A stretch of 39,888 nt of DNA from Tepidibacillus decaturensis (GCF_001561915.1 NZ_LSKU01000001.1:356149-396036), one strand, 5' to 3'; numbered from the stretch's first letter, positions 1 through 8,620 are shown. A program made the numbers and translations. Notes: generated from the letters alone by a model not told the origin.

Positions 1-18
1 ATCAAAAAAAAGATTAAA

Positions 19-47
19 TTGACATTTATTCGTTTTAATGGTATGAT
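19..47 (+). promoter_or_regulatory. Sigma-A promoter of the tRNA cluster
   Basis: TTGACA at 19-24 and TATGAT at 42-47 with a 17-bp spacer, about 19 bp ahead of the first tRNA. It is a near-consensus vegetative promoter, as expected for stable RNA genes. Confidence 0.75.
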
Positions 48-65
48 AATTGATGTCTCAAAAGA

Positions 66-141
<76 letters not shown>

Positions 142-187
142 TTTTTTAAATGAAAAGTGGACAACTATTTAAAGTTAATGTTTATTT

Positions 188-262
188 GCGGACGTGGCTC
201 AGTGGTAGAGCATCGCCTTGCCAAGGCGAGGGTCGCGAGTTCGAATCTCGTCGTCCGCTCCA
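188..262 (+). tRNA. tRNA-Gly (GCC)
   Basis: 75 nt with encoded CCA. The acceptor stem GCGGACG pairs with CGTCCGC, the anticodon GCC lies within CTTGCCAAG, and the T-arm GTTCGAATC is intact. Confidence 0.97.
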
Positions 263-340
263 TATATTTGAGCGCAGCTACGTCGATTTTACTTCTAGCA
301 AGCGAATATAGTTGTGCCCTTTAGGGTACTCCATTAACGT

Positions 341-429
341 GCCGGGGTGGCGGAATTGGCAGACGCACAGGACTTAAAATCCTGCGGTAGGTGACTACCG
401 TACCGGTTCAAGTCCGGTCCTCGGCACCA
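341..429 (+). tRNA. tRNA-Leu (TAA)
   Basis: 89 nt class II tRNA with a long variable arm (GGTAGGTGACTACC) and encoded CCA. Anticodon TAA lies in the loop ACTTAAAAT. Last tRNA of the cluster. Confidence 0.96.
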
Positions 430-518
430 TTAATATACTCTCAGAGAGTGCACTATATTAATTTTCGAGTACGACGTCAAATGACATCATTATCGGATGA
501 ATTTCATATTGCAAATTT

Positions 519-547
519 AAAAGTAGCTTTTGACAGCTACTTTTTAT
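519..547 (+). terminator. Terminator of the tRNA cluster
   Basis: AAAAGTAGCT (519-528) pairs with AGCTACTTTT (535-544), followed by a short T run. It lies about 90 bp after tRNA-Leu, the only upstream transcription unit. Confidence 0.75.
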
Positions 548-646
548 ATTTAACTTAATTTTATATTTGCTTAATTTTTTATCAACAATGTGTTGTTAAA
601 CTAAAAATGTGACATAGATTTTGACCTCTATTATATTTGGAAAAAG

Positions 647-675
647 GCGATAGCGCATACTATCGCTCATTTTTT
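647..675 (+). terminator. Second terminator-like hairpin
   Basis: GCGATAG (647-653) pairs with CTATCGC (660-666), followed by TCATTTTTTT. No gene lies between it and the previous hairpin, so it is a backup terminator or the end of a small RNA. Confidence 0.55.
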
Positions 676-784
676 TCTGTCATCAATGTCCTCCTAATAT
701 TCTTTTCTTCTTATGGAAGAGGTAACTCATTTGAGTATGGATGAATCATAATAAAAACGGAAAAAATAAAACTACCATTTCAAA

Positions 785-838
785 TTTACAATTCCTTAAC
801 AATTCATTAACGCTAGCTTGATATGGACAAAGTATACT
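785..838 (+). promoter_or_regulatory. PhoP box array and promoter of the pst operon
   Basis: Three hexamers TTTACA (785-790), TTAACA (796-801) and TTAACG (807-812) are spaced exactly 11 bp apart. This is the pattern of Bacillus PhoP-binding sites (TT(A/T/C)ACA with 5-bp gaps). A -10 TATACT follows at 833-838, and no good -35 is present, as usual for PhoP-activated promoters. The inference is induction of pstS under phosphate starvation. Confidence 0.85.
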
Positions 839-888
839 CAAACTTGTAAGGAATATAACAATAAAAATTTTCAAGGGGGCTTTTGAAA

Positions 889-1959
889 GTGAATTTCAAA
901 AAATTAAGCTTACTATTCTTATCATTAGTTGTTATCTTTACTTTAGGAGCATGTGCGGCTCAAAATCAACCAAATCAACAAGGTGGAGATGCTGCAGGTA
1001 AAGGTGTCTTATTAAACGGAGCAGGTTCTACTTTCGTTAACCCATTATTACAAAGAATGATTCCAGATTATGCAAATGCTAAAGGTGTTAAAGTAAACTA
1101 TCAGTCTATTGGTAGTGGTGGCGGAATTAAACAATTAATTGAAAAAACAGTTGATTTTGCTGCATCCGATGCACCTATGAAAGAAGACGAGATCAATCAA
1201 GCTGGTGGAAATGTGCTTCATATCCCAGTAACATTGGGTGGAGTTGCGATTAGTTATAATTTAGAAGGAGTAGATAACTTAAAATTAACTCCACAAATAT
1301 TAGGAGAAATTTATACAGGGAAAATTACAAAATGGAATGATAAAAAAATTGCTGATATTAATCTAGGTGTGAATTTACCAGATGAAGCGATTAAAGTAAC
1401 ACATCGTTCTGATGGCTCTGGTACTACTTATATCTTCACAAGTTACCTAAATGCAGCAGTGCCTGAAATCTGGGGTGAGAATTTAGTTGGTAAGTCTATC
1501 GATTGGCCAGTTGAAGGTATTGGTGCAAAAGGTAATGAGGGGGTAGCTGGTCAAATTCAAAACGAACCAGGTACAATCGGTTATGTTGAATTAGCTTACG
1601 TGATTGAAAATAAAATGCCGGCAGTCGAGCTTCAAAATAAGGATGGCAACTTTGTTGCGCCAACGCTTGAAACTGTATCTGCTGCAGCTGCAGGGGCAGT
1701 AGCAAATATGCCTGAAGATATGAAAATATCCTTAGTAAACCAACCTGGTGCAAATAGTTATCCAATCGTTGGAACAACATGGCTATTGGTTTATGAGAAC
1801 TCCCCATTGGATAAGGAACGTACTCAACAAGTGATCGACTTCTTAAAGTATGCAGTTACTGAAGGACAAAAATTTGCCGAAGAGTTACAATATGCTCCAT
1901 TACCAAAAGAAATTCAAGATTTAGATGTTAAACAATTAGACAAAGTTCAAGTAAAATAG
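889..1959 (+). CDS. pstS: Phosphate-binding lipoprotein PstS
   Basis: Extracytoplasmic phosphate receptor of the high-affinity Pst ABC importer. An N-terminal signal ends in the lipobox LGAC, with the lipidated Cys at about residue 22. The phosphate-binding segments GAGSTF, SIGSGGG, ASDAPM and HRSDGSGTTYIF are present, and the length (356 aa) is normal. Two starts are possible, TTG 883 and GTG 889. The ribosome site AAGGGGG at 873-879 is 3 nt from TTG and 9 nt from GTG, so GTG 889 is preferred. It is the first gene of pstSCAB-phoU, follows a PhoP box array, and is followed by a strong hairpin that probably lets pstS be expressed more than the downstream transport genes. Confidence 0.97.
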   Translation: MNFKKLSLLFLSLVVIFTLGACAAQNQPNQQGGDAAGKGVLLNGAGSTFVNPLLQRMIPDYANAKGVKVNYQSIGSGGGIKQLIEKTVDFAASDAPMKEDEINQAGGNVLHIPVTLGGVAISYNLEGVDNLKLTPQILGEIYTGKITKWNDKKIADINLGVNLPDEAIKVTHRSDGSGTTYIFTSYLNAAVPEIWGENLVGKSIDWPVEGIGAKGNEGVAGQIQNEPGTIGYVELAYVIENKMPAVELQNKDGNFVAPTLETVSAAAAGAVANMPEDMKISLVNQPGANSYPIVGTTWLLVYENSPLDKERTQQVIDFLKYAVTEGQKFAEELQYAPLPKEIQDLDVKQLDKVQVK

Positions 1960-1976
1960 TAAAATGACATACGGAT

Positions 1977-2009
1977 GGCAAAAAACCCTAAATATCAGGG
2001 TTTTTTGCC
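1977..2009 (+). terminator. Intercistronic hairpin between pstS and pstC
   Basis: GGCAAAAAACCCT (1977-1989) pairs perfectly with AGGGTTTTTTGCC (1997-2009). The T run is inside the stem, so it is likely a partial terminator or 3' stabiliser of pstS mRNA rather than an operon end. Confidence 0.75.
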
Positions 2010-2040
2010 GTGTATTTTAGCTTGTTAAGGGGTGTATCGC

Positions 2041-2964
2041 TTGAAAAAACATCACGGAGATAAACTCTTCAAGGGAATCGCTTATCTATTTGGCTTTTCT
2101 GTTGTATTTCTACTTTTCTTAATGATTTATGAAATGTATTCGGGATCGAAGTTATCCATTGCAGAGTTTGGATGGGATTTTATTTTTAATTCAAAATGGG
2201 ATCCGGTAGAGGAAAAATTTGGGGCGTGGCCATTTATTTATGGCACGGTTGTTTCTTCAATTATTGCACTACTTATTGCAACACCAATTAGCGTTGGAAT
2301 TGGCATTTATTTAGTAGAAATAGCACCTAAATGGGTTCGAAGCTCAGTAGGATTTATGATTGAATTATTAGCAGCAATCCCTTCAATCGTTTATGGCTTA
2401 TGGGGAATATTTATTTTGGCTCCATTTATACGGAAATATATTGCACCTATTTTTATTAATACATTGGGAGAATTTATACCCTATTTTTCAGGTCCAGCCT
2501 ATGGTGTGAGTTTATTTACAGCTGGTGTAATCTTAGCTATTATGATTATCCCCACAATTGCATCCATCTCAAAAGAAGTGATTGCAACTGTACCAAATAC
2601 ACAACGTGAAGCAGCTCTAGCTTTAGGAGCAACCAAATGGGAAATGATTCGAACAGCTGTTTTAACCTATGCAAGAACGGGAATATTAGGTGGTATGATT
2701 ATTGGATTAGGAAGAGCGATTGGTGAAACGATGGCAGTAACGATGGTTATCGGAAATAGACCATCTATTCCAAAATCGATTTTTGATCCAGCTTATACGA
2801 TGGCAAGTGTTATCGCTAATGAATTTACTGAGGCTTCATCAAATCTGTACTTATCAGCATTGATTGAAATTGGTTTGGTCTTATTCGGGGTTACTTTACT
2901 TATTAATATTATTGCAAGGTTATTGGTTTGGTCAGTTTCAAAGGGAACTCAAGAGGTGAAATGA
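2041..2964 (+). CDS. pstC: Phosphate ABC transporter permease PstC
   Basis: Inner-membrane permease subunit of the Pst complex, about 307 aa with six predicted membrane helices. The ABC-permease EAA loop (EAALALGATKWEMI) occurs near residue 190, followed by the GLGRAIGETMAV segment typical of PstC. GTG 2032 overlaps the ribosome site TTAAGGGG (2025-2032), while TTG 2041 lies 8 nt after it, so TTG 2041 is taken as start. The stop overlaps the start of pstA, implying translational coupling. Confidence 0.95.
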   Translation: MKKHHGDKLFKGIAYLFGFSVVFLLFLMIYEMYSGSKLSIAEFGWDFIFNSKWDPVEEKFGAWPFIYGTVVSSIIALLIATPISVGIGIYLVEIAPKWVRSSVGFMIELLAAIPSIVYGLWGIFILAPFIRKYIAPIFINTLGEFIPYFSGPAYGVSLFTAGVILAIMIIPTIASISKEVIATVPNTQREAALALGATKWEMIRTAVLTYARTGILGGMIIGLGRAIGETMAVTMVIGNRPSIPKSIFDPAYTMASVIANEFTEASSNLYLSALIEIGLVLFGVTLLINIIARLLVWSVSKGTQEVK

Positions 2965-3797
2965 TGAAATCACTAAAAAATAGAAAGATCAAAAGTAAAA
3001 TAATGGTTGTACTTACGGTTATTGCAACATTGACTGCTTTAATACCGCTGTTCAGTATTTTTGGGTATGTAATTATGAAAGGTTTACCTGCATTAAATTT
3101 AGGTTTTTTCATTAATACGCCTACTCCTCCTGGGGTTGAGGGTGGAGGAATAGCAAATGCCATCATTGGTACGTTCACCTTAATTTTAATTGCTTCAATT
3201 ATTGGTATTCCAGTTGGTCTCATGTCAGGAATCTTTTTATCTGAATATGGGAGAAATAGGTTGGGGAAATCCATTAGTTTTCTTACTGATATTTTAATTG
3301 GTGTTCCTTCCATCGTTGTTGGTATTGTCGTCTACACTTTATTAGTCATTTCCATGGGTGGTTTTACAGCGATTGCTGGAGGAGTGGCTTTGGCGTTTAT
3401 TATGATTCCTGCGGTTACACGTACAACAGAGGAAATGTTAAAATTAATCCCAAGTGATATTCGCGAAGCAGGATTAGCATTAGGGTTACCTAAATGGAGA
3501 GTTATTTTATTCATTGTTTTACCTTCTGCAATGAGGGGAATTGTGACTGGAATCATGTTAGCTGTTGCACGTGTATCTGGAGAAACAGCACCATTATTAT
3601 TTACGGCATTTGGAAATATCTATTTTAGCAGAACTTTACTAGAACCTATGGCTTCTATACCTGTTCAGGTCTTTAACTATGCGATCTCTCCATATGCAGA
3701 TTGGAAAGCTCAAGCATGGGCTGGGGCATTAGTGTTGATCCTTCTAATTTTAGTTCTTAATGTGTCTGCACGTTTTCTCACAAGAAGTAGAGCTTAA
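2961..3797 (+). CDS. pstA: Phosphate ABC transporter permease PstA
   Basis: Second permease subunit, about 278 aa, with multiple hydrophobic segments, the EAA loop (EAGLALGLPKWRVI) and the RVSGETAPLLFTAFGN segment shared by PstA proteins. The start is ATG 2961, which overlaps the pstC stop, or ATG 2964. A GAGG motif at 2953-2956 favours 2964 slightly. Upstream in-frame codons lie inside pstC and lack a ribosome site. A 51-nt hairpin repeat follows between pstA and pstB. Confidence 0.95.
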   Translation: MMKSLKNRKIKSKIMVVLTVIATLTALIPLFSIFGYVIMKGLPALNLGFFINTPTPPGVEGGGIANAIIGTFTLILIASIIGIPVGLMSGIFLSEYGRNRLGKSISFLTDILIGVPSIVVGIVVYTLLVISMGGFTAIAGGVALAFIMIPAVTRTTEEMLKLIPSDIREAGLALGLPKWRVILFIVLPSAMRGIVTGIMLAVARVSGETAPLLFTAFGNIYFSRTLLEPMASIPVQVFNYAISPYADWKAQAWAGALVLILLILVLNVSARFLTRSRA

Positions 3798-3810
3798 TTT
3801 TTCTAGGGTT

Positions 3811-3861
3811 CCCGCAAAAGTAATCGGAATACGGTTCGAAGGAGGACGTCACTTTTGTGGG
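3811..3861 (+). repeat. 51-nt hairpin repeat, copy 1
   Basis: CCCGCAAAAGT (3811-3821) pairs with ACTTTTGTGGG (3851-3861) through a single G-U wobble. A related element of the same size lies at 39378-39428. The right arms share TCACTTTTGTGGG exactly, and both loops contain AATCG and GGA blocks. It sits between pstA and pstB within the operon, so it may modulate pstB expression. Confidence 0.6.
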
Positions 3862-3914
3862 TTATCTTGTGGACTCATCTTACTTATCGTCATACATTAA
3901 ATGAGGTGGAATCT

Positions 3915-4667
3915 ATGTCAATTCAAGTAAATAATTTGAACGCTTGGTATGGAGATTTTCATGCTATAAGAGATATAAATTTGGATATAAAAGATAAACA
4001 AGTTACAGCTTTAATTGGACCGTCTGGTTGTGGGAAATCTACATTTATTCGTACGATCAATCGCATGCATGAAGTGATTGAAGGTGCACGAGTTACTGGT
4101 GAAATCATCGTTGATGGCCAAAACATTTATGATACGAATATAGACCCAGTAAGCGTACGCCACCGAATTGGGATGGTTTTTCAGAAACCTAATCCATTCC
4201 CGACGATGTCGATTTACGATAATGTGATTGCTGGCTTACGTTTAAATGGAACGAAAGATAAAAAAATCTTAGATGAAAAAGTAGAGACTAGTTTAATTCA
4301 GGCTAATCTTTGGGACGAGGTCAAGGATCGTTTAAATAAAAATGCCATGGGGTTATCTGGTGGTCAACAACAACGTCTATGTATTGCTAGAACCTTAGCA
4401 GTAGAACCAGATGTAATATTGATGGATGAACCAACATCTGCACTTGACCCGATTTCTACATTAAGAGTTGAAGAATTGGTTCATTCTTTAAAGGATAAGT
4501 ATACAATCATCATCGTCACTCATAATATGCAACAAGCGGCTCGTGTGTCTGATAAAACTGCCTTTTTCCTAAATGGTGAGTTGATTGAATATGATGATAC
4601 TGTTAAAATCTTTTCAAACCCTAAAAACCAAAAGACAGAGGATTATATAACTGGTCGTTTTGGTTAA
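3915..4667 (+). CDS. pstB: Phosphate ABC transporter ATPase PstB
   Basis: Cytoplasmic ATPase that drives Pst phosphate import, 250 aa. Visible motifs are Walker [10 protein letters not shown] (about residue 34), a Q-loop in VFQKPNPFP, signature LSGGQQQR, Walker [14 protein letters not shown] and the H-loop VTHN. ATG 3915 is chosen because GAGGTGG precedes it by a normal distance and the protein then begins [13 protein letters not shown], as in other PstB proteins; the frame is open for 20 more codons upstream, through the hairpin repeat. Confidence 0.97.
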   Translation: MSIQVNNLNAWYGDFHAIRDINLDIKDKQVTALIGPSGCGKSTFIRTINRMHEVIEGARVTGEIIVDGQNIYDTNIDPVSVRHRIGMVFQKPNPFPTMSIYDNVIAGLRLNGTKDKKILDEKVETSLIQANLWDEVKDRLNKNAMGLSGGQQQRLCIARTLAVEPDVILMDEPTSALDPISTLRVEELVHSLKDKYTIIIVTHNMQQAARVSDKTAFFLNGELIEYDDTVKIFSNPKNQKTEDYITGRFG

Positions 4668-4686
4668 TACAAGGAGATGATACACT

Positions 4687-5343
4687 GTGCAAAGAAAAAG
4701 CTTTGATCAAGAATTGAATACTTTGCAACAAAACTTGTTGCAAATGGGTAATCTTGTTGAAGAAGCCATTGAAAAATCCCTTGAATCGTTGTCTAATTTG
4801 GATAAAGATTTAGCAAGAAAAGTGGTAGAGGATGATGTCAAGGTAAATGAAATGGAAGATCAAATTGAAACACTTGCCGTTCAATTAGTGGCTACTCAAC
4901 AACCAGTTGCTAAAGATTTAAGGAAAATTATAGCAGCTATTAAAATTGCAAGTAGTTTAGAAAGAATGGCTGATTTATCAAGAGATATTGCGAAGGTAAC
5001 GATTCGAATTGAAGAAGACCACTTATTAAAACCCTTAGTTGATATCCCTCAAATGGCGCAAATGGTAAAACAAATGTTAACGAACGGATTAAAATCTTAT
5101 ATTGAGGAAAATGTTGAGTTAGCGTTTGGTTTAGCTGAAATTGATGATAAGGTTGATAAATTGTATAGTACGGTTTTACGTGATTTATTAGAGATTATGA
5201 CCAAAAAACCTGAAACGCTAAGCCAAGCAATGTTACTCTCATTTGTAGCCAGATATATCGAACGAATTGGAGATCATGCTACAAATATCGGAGAGAGTGT
5301 CATTTACTTGGTAAAAGGGAACAAACCAGATTTAAATTTATAG
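4687..5343 (+). CDS. phoU: Phosphate signalling protein PhoU
   Basis: Cytoplasmic negative modulator of Pst activity and of the Pho two-component response, 218 aa, all-helical with two repeats of the PhoU domain. The conserved E/D-rich segments KVNEMEDQIE, RMADLSRDIA, DDKVDKLY and RYIERIGDHATNIGE are present; the last two contribute to metal clusters in known structures. The GTG start follows AAGGAG by 10 nt. Last gene of the operon; the next promoter begins 7 bp after its stop and no separate terminator is obvious. Confidence 0.95.
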   Translation: MQRKSFDQELNTLQQNLLQMGNLVEEAIEKSLESLSNLDKDLARKVVEDDVKVNEMEDQIETLAVQLVATQQPVAKDLRKIIAAIKIASSLERMADLSRDIAKVTIRIEEDHLLKPLVDIPQMAQMVKQMLTNGLKSYIEENVELAFGLAEIDDKVDKLYSTVLRDLLEIMTKKPETLSQAMLLSFVARYIERIGDHATNIGESVIYLVKGNKPDLNL

Positions 5344-5349
5344 AGAAAC

Positions 5350-5378
5350 TTGACTTTTATCATAGCCATTCTTATAAT
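5350..5378 (+). promoter_or_regulatory. Sigma-A promoter of thrS
   Basis: TTGACT (5350-5355) and TATAAT (5373-5378) with a 17-bp spacer, directly after phoU and just ahead of the T-box leader. Confidence 0.85.
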
Positions 5379-5410
5379 ACTAATTATTAAAAAACTTAGT
5401 TAAAAAAATA

Positions 5411-5666
5411 GTTAGATCGACGATGATGAGGACATGAATGATCAAGTACCAGTTTTTAGAGAGAGAATCCTTGGCTGAGAGATTCTTAACTAGGGTTGAT
5501 GATTTACCCCCTTTGAGTCATAATAGCGAAAAGAAAAGTAGCTATTATCGGTAGTCACCGTTATCTATATGAGCATTTATTTAGGAAGTAGGGATATTTC
5601 CTTCATAAATGAAATTTGGGTGGAACCACGGCACAATCGTCCCATAGAGGATGAATGTGCTTTTTT
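5411..5666 (+). promoter_or_regulatory. T-box leader of thrS (tRNA-Thr sensing)
   Basis: The T-box core GGGTGGAACCACGG at 5618-5631 is diagnostic. Upstream lies a Stem I region with the apical TTGGCTGAGAG motif near 5471. A Thr codon ACC at 5506-5508 is the candidate specifier; this last assignment is inferred from position and the downstream gene. Uncharged tRNA-Thr is expected to pair with TGGAA and prevent the terminator at 5631-5666. Confidence 0.9.
5631..5666 (+). terminator. T-box terminator of thrS
   Basis: GCACAATCGTCC (5631-5642) pairs with GGATGAATGTGC (5649-5660), with one mismatch and one wobble, followed by TTTTTT. The left arm starts at the end of the T-box core. Confidence 0.85.
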
Positions 5667-5717
5667 ATTGAAAAAAATTTTTTGCATCAAAATCACTAAA
5701 AAGGAGTGTTATGAAGG

Positions 5718-7634
5718 ATGGATAAGATTAAGATTACGTTTCCGGATGGTTCTTTTAAAGAGTTTGACAAGGGTATAACTATCGAAGATATTGCTGCTTC
5801 CATAAGCCCAGGTCTAAAGAAAAAAGCCATAGCTGGTAAAGTAAATGGTAAATTGGTAGATCTATATTTACCCATTGAAGAAGATGCTACAGTAGAAGTT
5901 GTGACAATGGACAGTGAGGATGGACTTGAAGTCTATCGCCATAGCTCTGCTCATTTATTAGCACAAGCTGTGAATCGTTTGTATCCTGGGACAAAATTTG
6001 GTATTGGTCCAGTAATCGAAGACGGTTTTTACTACGATATGGATATTCCAGAGCAACTTTCAACAGAGGATTTAGAAAAAATTGAAAGAGAAATGAAGAA
6101 AATCATTAAAGAAGACTTACCGATTCGTAGAAAAGTCGTATCACGTGAAGAGGCATTGGAAATTTTCAAAGGAATAAATGATGATTTGAAAGTGGAGATC
6201 ATCAATGAGTTACCAGAGGATGCTGAAATCACGATTTATGAACAAGGTGAATTCTTTGACCTTTGCCGTGGCCCTCACTTACCATCAACAGGAAAAATTA
6301 AAGCGATTAAGTTATTAAGTATCGCTGGTGCTTATTGGAGAGGGGATTCTGATCGCCAAATGTTACAACGAATTTATGGAACCTCTTTCCCTAAAGAAAA
6401 TCAATTAGAAGATTACTTACATTTCTTAGAAGAAGCAAAAAAACGTGATCATCGCAAACTAGGTCGGGAATTAGAGCTCTATATGTTCTCAGACGAGGCT
6501 CCTGGAATGCCATTCTACCTAGAAAATGGAATGATCATTCGTAACCAATTGGAGAATTTCTCAAGAAAACTTCAAGAAGAAGCTGGATATAGAGAGGTTC
6601 GTACTCCACTTGTGATGAATCAACGTCTCTGGGAGCAATCTGGACACTGGGAACATTATAAAGAAAATATGTATTTCACTGACGTCGATGATACCAAATT
6701 TGCACTAAAACCAATGAATTGCCCAGGTCATATGTTGATTTATAAAAATCAATTACATTCTTATCGCGATCTTCCATTACGTATTGCTGAATTCGGCCAA
6801 GTTCATCGCCATGAGTTATCAGGTGCATTAAATGGAATGATGCGTGTTCGTACCTTTACTCAGGATGATGCACATATTTTCGTAAGACCTGATCAGATTG
6901 AATCGGAAATTAAAGAAGTTATTAAGTTGATTGATAAAATCTACAGTGTATTTGGTTTTGATTATAAAGTTGAATTATCTACTAGACCTGAAGATTCAAT
7001 GGGGTCAGATGAATTATGGGAACAAGCAGAGACAGCGTTAAAAAATGTGTTGGATCATTTGGGAATGGAATACACCATCAATGAAGGAGATGGCGCATTC
7101 TATGGTCCAAAAATTGATTTTCATATTCTTGACGCATTGAAGCGTAGCTGGCAATTGGCAACCATTCAGCTTGACTTCCAAATGCCTGAAAAATTTGATT
7201 TACACTATATCGGGGAAGACAATCAGCGTCATCGTCCAGTTGTCATTCATCGTGCGATTATGGGTTCTATTGACCGATTTATTGGGATCATTACTGAACA
7301 TTATGCCGGTGCATTCCCTACTTGGTTAGCACCTGTTCAAGCAAAACTTCTGCCAATTGCTGAACCTCATCATGATTATGCAAAAGAAGTATTAAAAAGA
7401 ATGCAAGAAGCAGGCATTCGTGTTCAATTAGATGATCGTAACGAAAAGATTGGTTATAAGATCCGTGAAGCACAACTACAAAAAGTGCCTTATATGCTTG
7501 TGATTGGTGATAAAGAGATGGAAAACGGTACTTTATCTGTTCGTAAGCGTGGAGAAGGGGATCTAGGTGCACAAGCGATTGACCAAGTAATCGCCCAATT
7601 GGTTGAACAAATCAATCAGAGAACAGCAAACTAA
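5718..7634 (+). CDS. thrS: Threonyl-tRNA synthetase
   Basis: Charges tRNA-Thr with threonine, 638 aa, full length. Order of domains: TGS (residues 1-62), second editing domain with HxxxH at H75/H79, class II catalytic core with MNCPGHM, VHRHELSG and HRAIMGS (the Cys and two His that hold zinc in known ThrRS), and a C-terminal anticodon-binding domain. ATG 5718 gives the standard N terminus. A four-codon frame starting at ATG 5711 overlaps it and lies closer to the AAGGAG ribosome site. Controlled by the upstream T-box. Confidence 0.98.
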   Translation: MDKIKITFPDGSFKEFDKGITIEDIAASISPGLKKKAIAGKVNGKLVDLYLPIEEDATVEVVTMDSEDGLEVYRHSSAHLLAQAVNRLYPGTKFGIGPVIEDGFYYDMDIPEQLSTEDLEKIEREMKKIIKEDLPIRRKVVSREEALEIFKGINDDLKVEIINELPEDAEITIYEQGEFFDLCRGPHLPSTGKIKAIKLLSIAGAYWRGDSDRQMLQRIYGTSFPKENQLEDYLHFLEEAKKRDHRKLGRELELYMFSDEAPGMPFYLENGMIIRNQLENFSRKLQEEAGYREVRTPLVMNQRLWEQSGHWEHYKENMYFTDVDDTKFALKPMNCPGHMLIYKNQLHSYRDLPLRIAEFGQVHRHELSGALNGMMRVRTFTQDDAHIFVRPDQIESEIKEVIKLIDKIYSVFGFDYKVELSTRPEDSMGSDELWEQAETALKNVLDHLGMEYTINEGDGAFYGPKIDFHILDALKRSWQLATIQLDFQMPEKFDLHYIGEDNQRHRPVVIHRAIMGSIDRFIGIITEHYAGAFPTWLAPVQAKLLPIAEPHHDYAKEVLKRMQEAGIRVQLDDRNEKIGYKIREAQLQKVPYMLVIGDKEMENGTLSVRKRGEGDLGAQAIDQVIAQLVEQINQRTAN

Positions 7635-7650
7635 AATCTTTTTGTTGTGT

Positions 7651-7680
7651 TTGACAAAGAAGTAACAATTATGGTAATAT
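7651..7680 (+). promoter_or_regulatory. Promoter of infC-rpmI-rplT
   Basis: TTGACA (7651-7656), 18-bp spacer and TAATAT (7675-7680) with the extended TG at 7672-7673. Confidence 0.75.
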
Positions 7681-7689
7681 AATTTAGTA

Positions 7690-7811
7690 AATTTTTATAT
7701 AGTGGATATTAAGCAGAAGCGCCCGCTTCTCACCTGATCGACATGGGGTTGACAGGTTCATATGGTCGGTGAATCAATGATAGTGTGGGCGCGTGGCGTC
7801 TACACTTTTTT
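7690..7811 (+). promoter_or_regulatory. L20-type attenuator leader of infC
   Basis: The leader contains hairpin AGAAGCG/CGCTTCT (7715-7730) and a terminator AGTGTGGGCG/CGTCTACACT (7782-7806) followed by T6. The segment GCGCCC at 7719-7724 is complementary to GGGCGC at 7787-7792, so an antiterminator fold can compete with the terminator. In B. subtilis, ribosomal protein L20 controls infC-rpmI-rplT through such a leader; this family is inferred here from position and architecture. Confidence 0.75.
7782..7811 (+). terminator. Leader terminator ahead of infC
   Basis: A 10-bp stem 7782-7791/7797-7806 including G-U pairs, a 5-nt loop and TTTTTT. It lies about 40 bp before the infC start and so can only act as an attenuator. 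Confidence 0.75.
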
Positions 7812-7851
7812 GCTTTTTTATCCATTGAATGTTTATTGGAGGTGGCAGGTT

Positions 7852-8358
7852 ATTAGCAAAGAACATTTGATAAATGAGGAAATTCGTGCGCGTGAAGTTC
7901 GTGTAGTTGGACCAGATGGAGAACAAATTGGGATTCTTCCGCTTAAAGAAGCGCTTAAATTAGCTGAGGAAAAAAATCTAGATTTGGTAAATGTTGCTCC
8001 TACAGCAAAACCACCAGTTTGTCGTATTATGAATTATGGTAAGTTTAGATATGAGCAAAGCAAGAAAGAAAAAGAAGCTCGCAAAAATCAAAAAGTAATC
8101 AATGTCAAAGAAATTAGGCTTAGTCCGACTATTGAGGAAAATGATTTTCAAACGAAACTTCGTAGTGCAATTAAGTTCCTTAAAGCTGGCGATAAAGTGA
8201 AATGTAGTATACGTTTCCGTGGGCGTGAAATTGCTCACCAATCGATTGGTGAAAAAGTTTTAGATCGTCTAGCAAAAGAAGTAGAGGATATTTCAGTCAT
8301 TGAACGCAAGCCTAAGTTAGAAGGCAAAAGTATGATCATGATTTTAGCGCCAAAATAA
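7852..8358 (+). CDS. infC: Translation initiation factor IF-3
   Basis: Binds the 30S subunit, checks start-codon pairing and prevents premature subunit joining. 168 aa with the N-domain ([17 protein letters not shown]), lysine-rich linker and C-domain ([18 protein letters not shown]). The start chosen is ATT 7852: GGAGGTG at 7838-7844 lies 7 nt upstream and the protein then begins I-S-K-E-H-L, as in other IF-3 proteins. The frame is open upstream to ATG 7762, but that would run through the attenuator. An AUU start is the known basis of IF-3 autoregulation. Confidence 0.95.
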   Translation: MSKEHLINEEIRAREVRVVGPDGEQIGILPLKEALKLAEEKNLDLVNVAPTAKPPVCRIMNYGKFRYEQSKKEKEARKNQKVINVKEIRLSPTIEENDFQTKLRSAIKFLKAGDKVKCSIRFRGREIAHQSIGEKVLDRLAKEVEDISVIERKPKLEGKSMIMILAPK

Positions 8359-8386
8359 TAGTCGTTATAGATAGGAGGAAATAGTC

Positions 8387-8584
8387 ATGCCAAAAATGAA
8401 AACTCATCGTGGAGCTGCAAAACGTTTTAAGAAAACAGGTAGTGGAAAGCTTAAGCGTAGTCATGCTTATACAAGTCACCTTTTAGAAGCTAAAAGTCCA
8501 AAACGTGGACGTCAATTACGTAAAAGTGCGGTAGTAAGTAAAGGTGACCAAAAACGTATTGAGCAAATGTTAACTTATTTATAA
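8387..8584 (+). CDS. rpmI: 50S ribosomal protein L35
   Basis: 65 aa, basic, with the family start [20 protein letters not shown]. Preceded by AGGAGG and placed between infC and rplT, the usual order. Confidence 0.98.
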   Translation: MPKMKTHRGAAKRFKKTGSGKLKRSHAYTSHLLEAKSPKRGRQLRKSAVVSKGDQKRIEQMLTYL

Positions 8585-8620
8585 TCATCGAAAAGATTCG
8601 CAATCTAGGAGGGAATAGAT

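Larger units (their letters stand above)
430..784. other. Non-coding gap between the tRNAs and pstS
   Basis: About 355 bp without a convincing gene. It holds two terminator-like hairpins (519-547 and 647-675) and ends at the PhoP box array of pstS. The stretch between the two hairpins is AT-rich; no RNA gene or promoter could be recognised in it with confidence. Confidence 0.5.

Noticed and set aside
1496-1807. Long open frames antisense to pstS, pstA, nhaA, cadA and other genes
   Set aside because: They mirror strongly coding genes with recognised families, lack ribosome sites, and show no family resemblance.
5569-5778. 69-codon frame inside the thrS leader
   Set aside because: It spans the T-box core and terminator, which explain the sequence.
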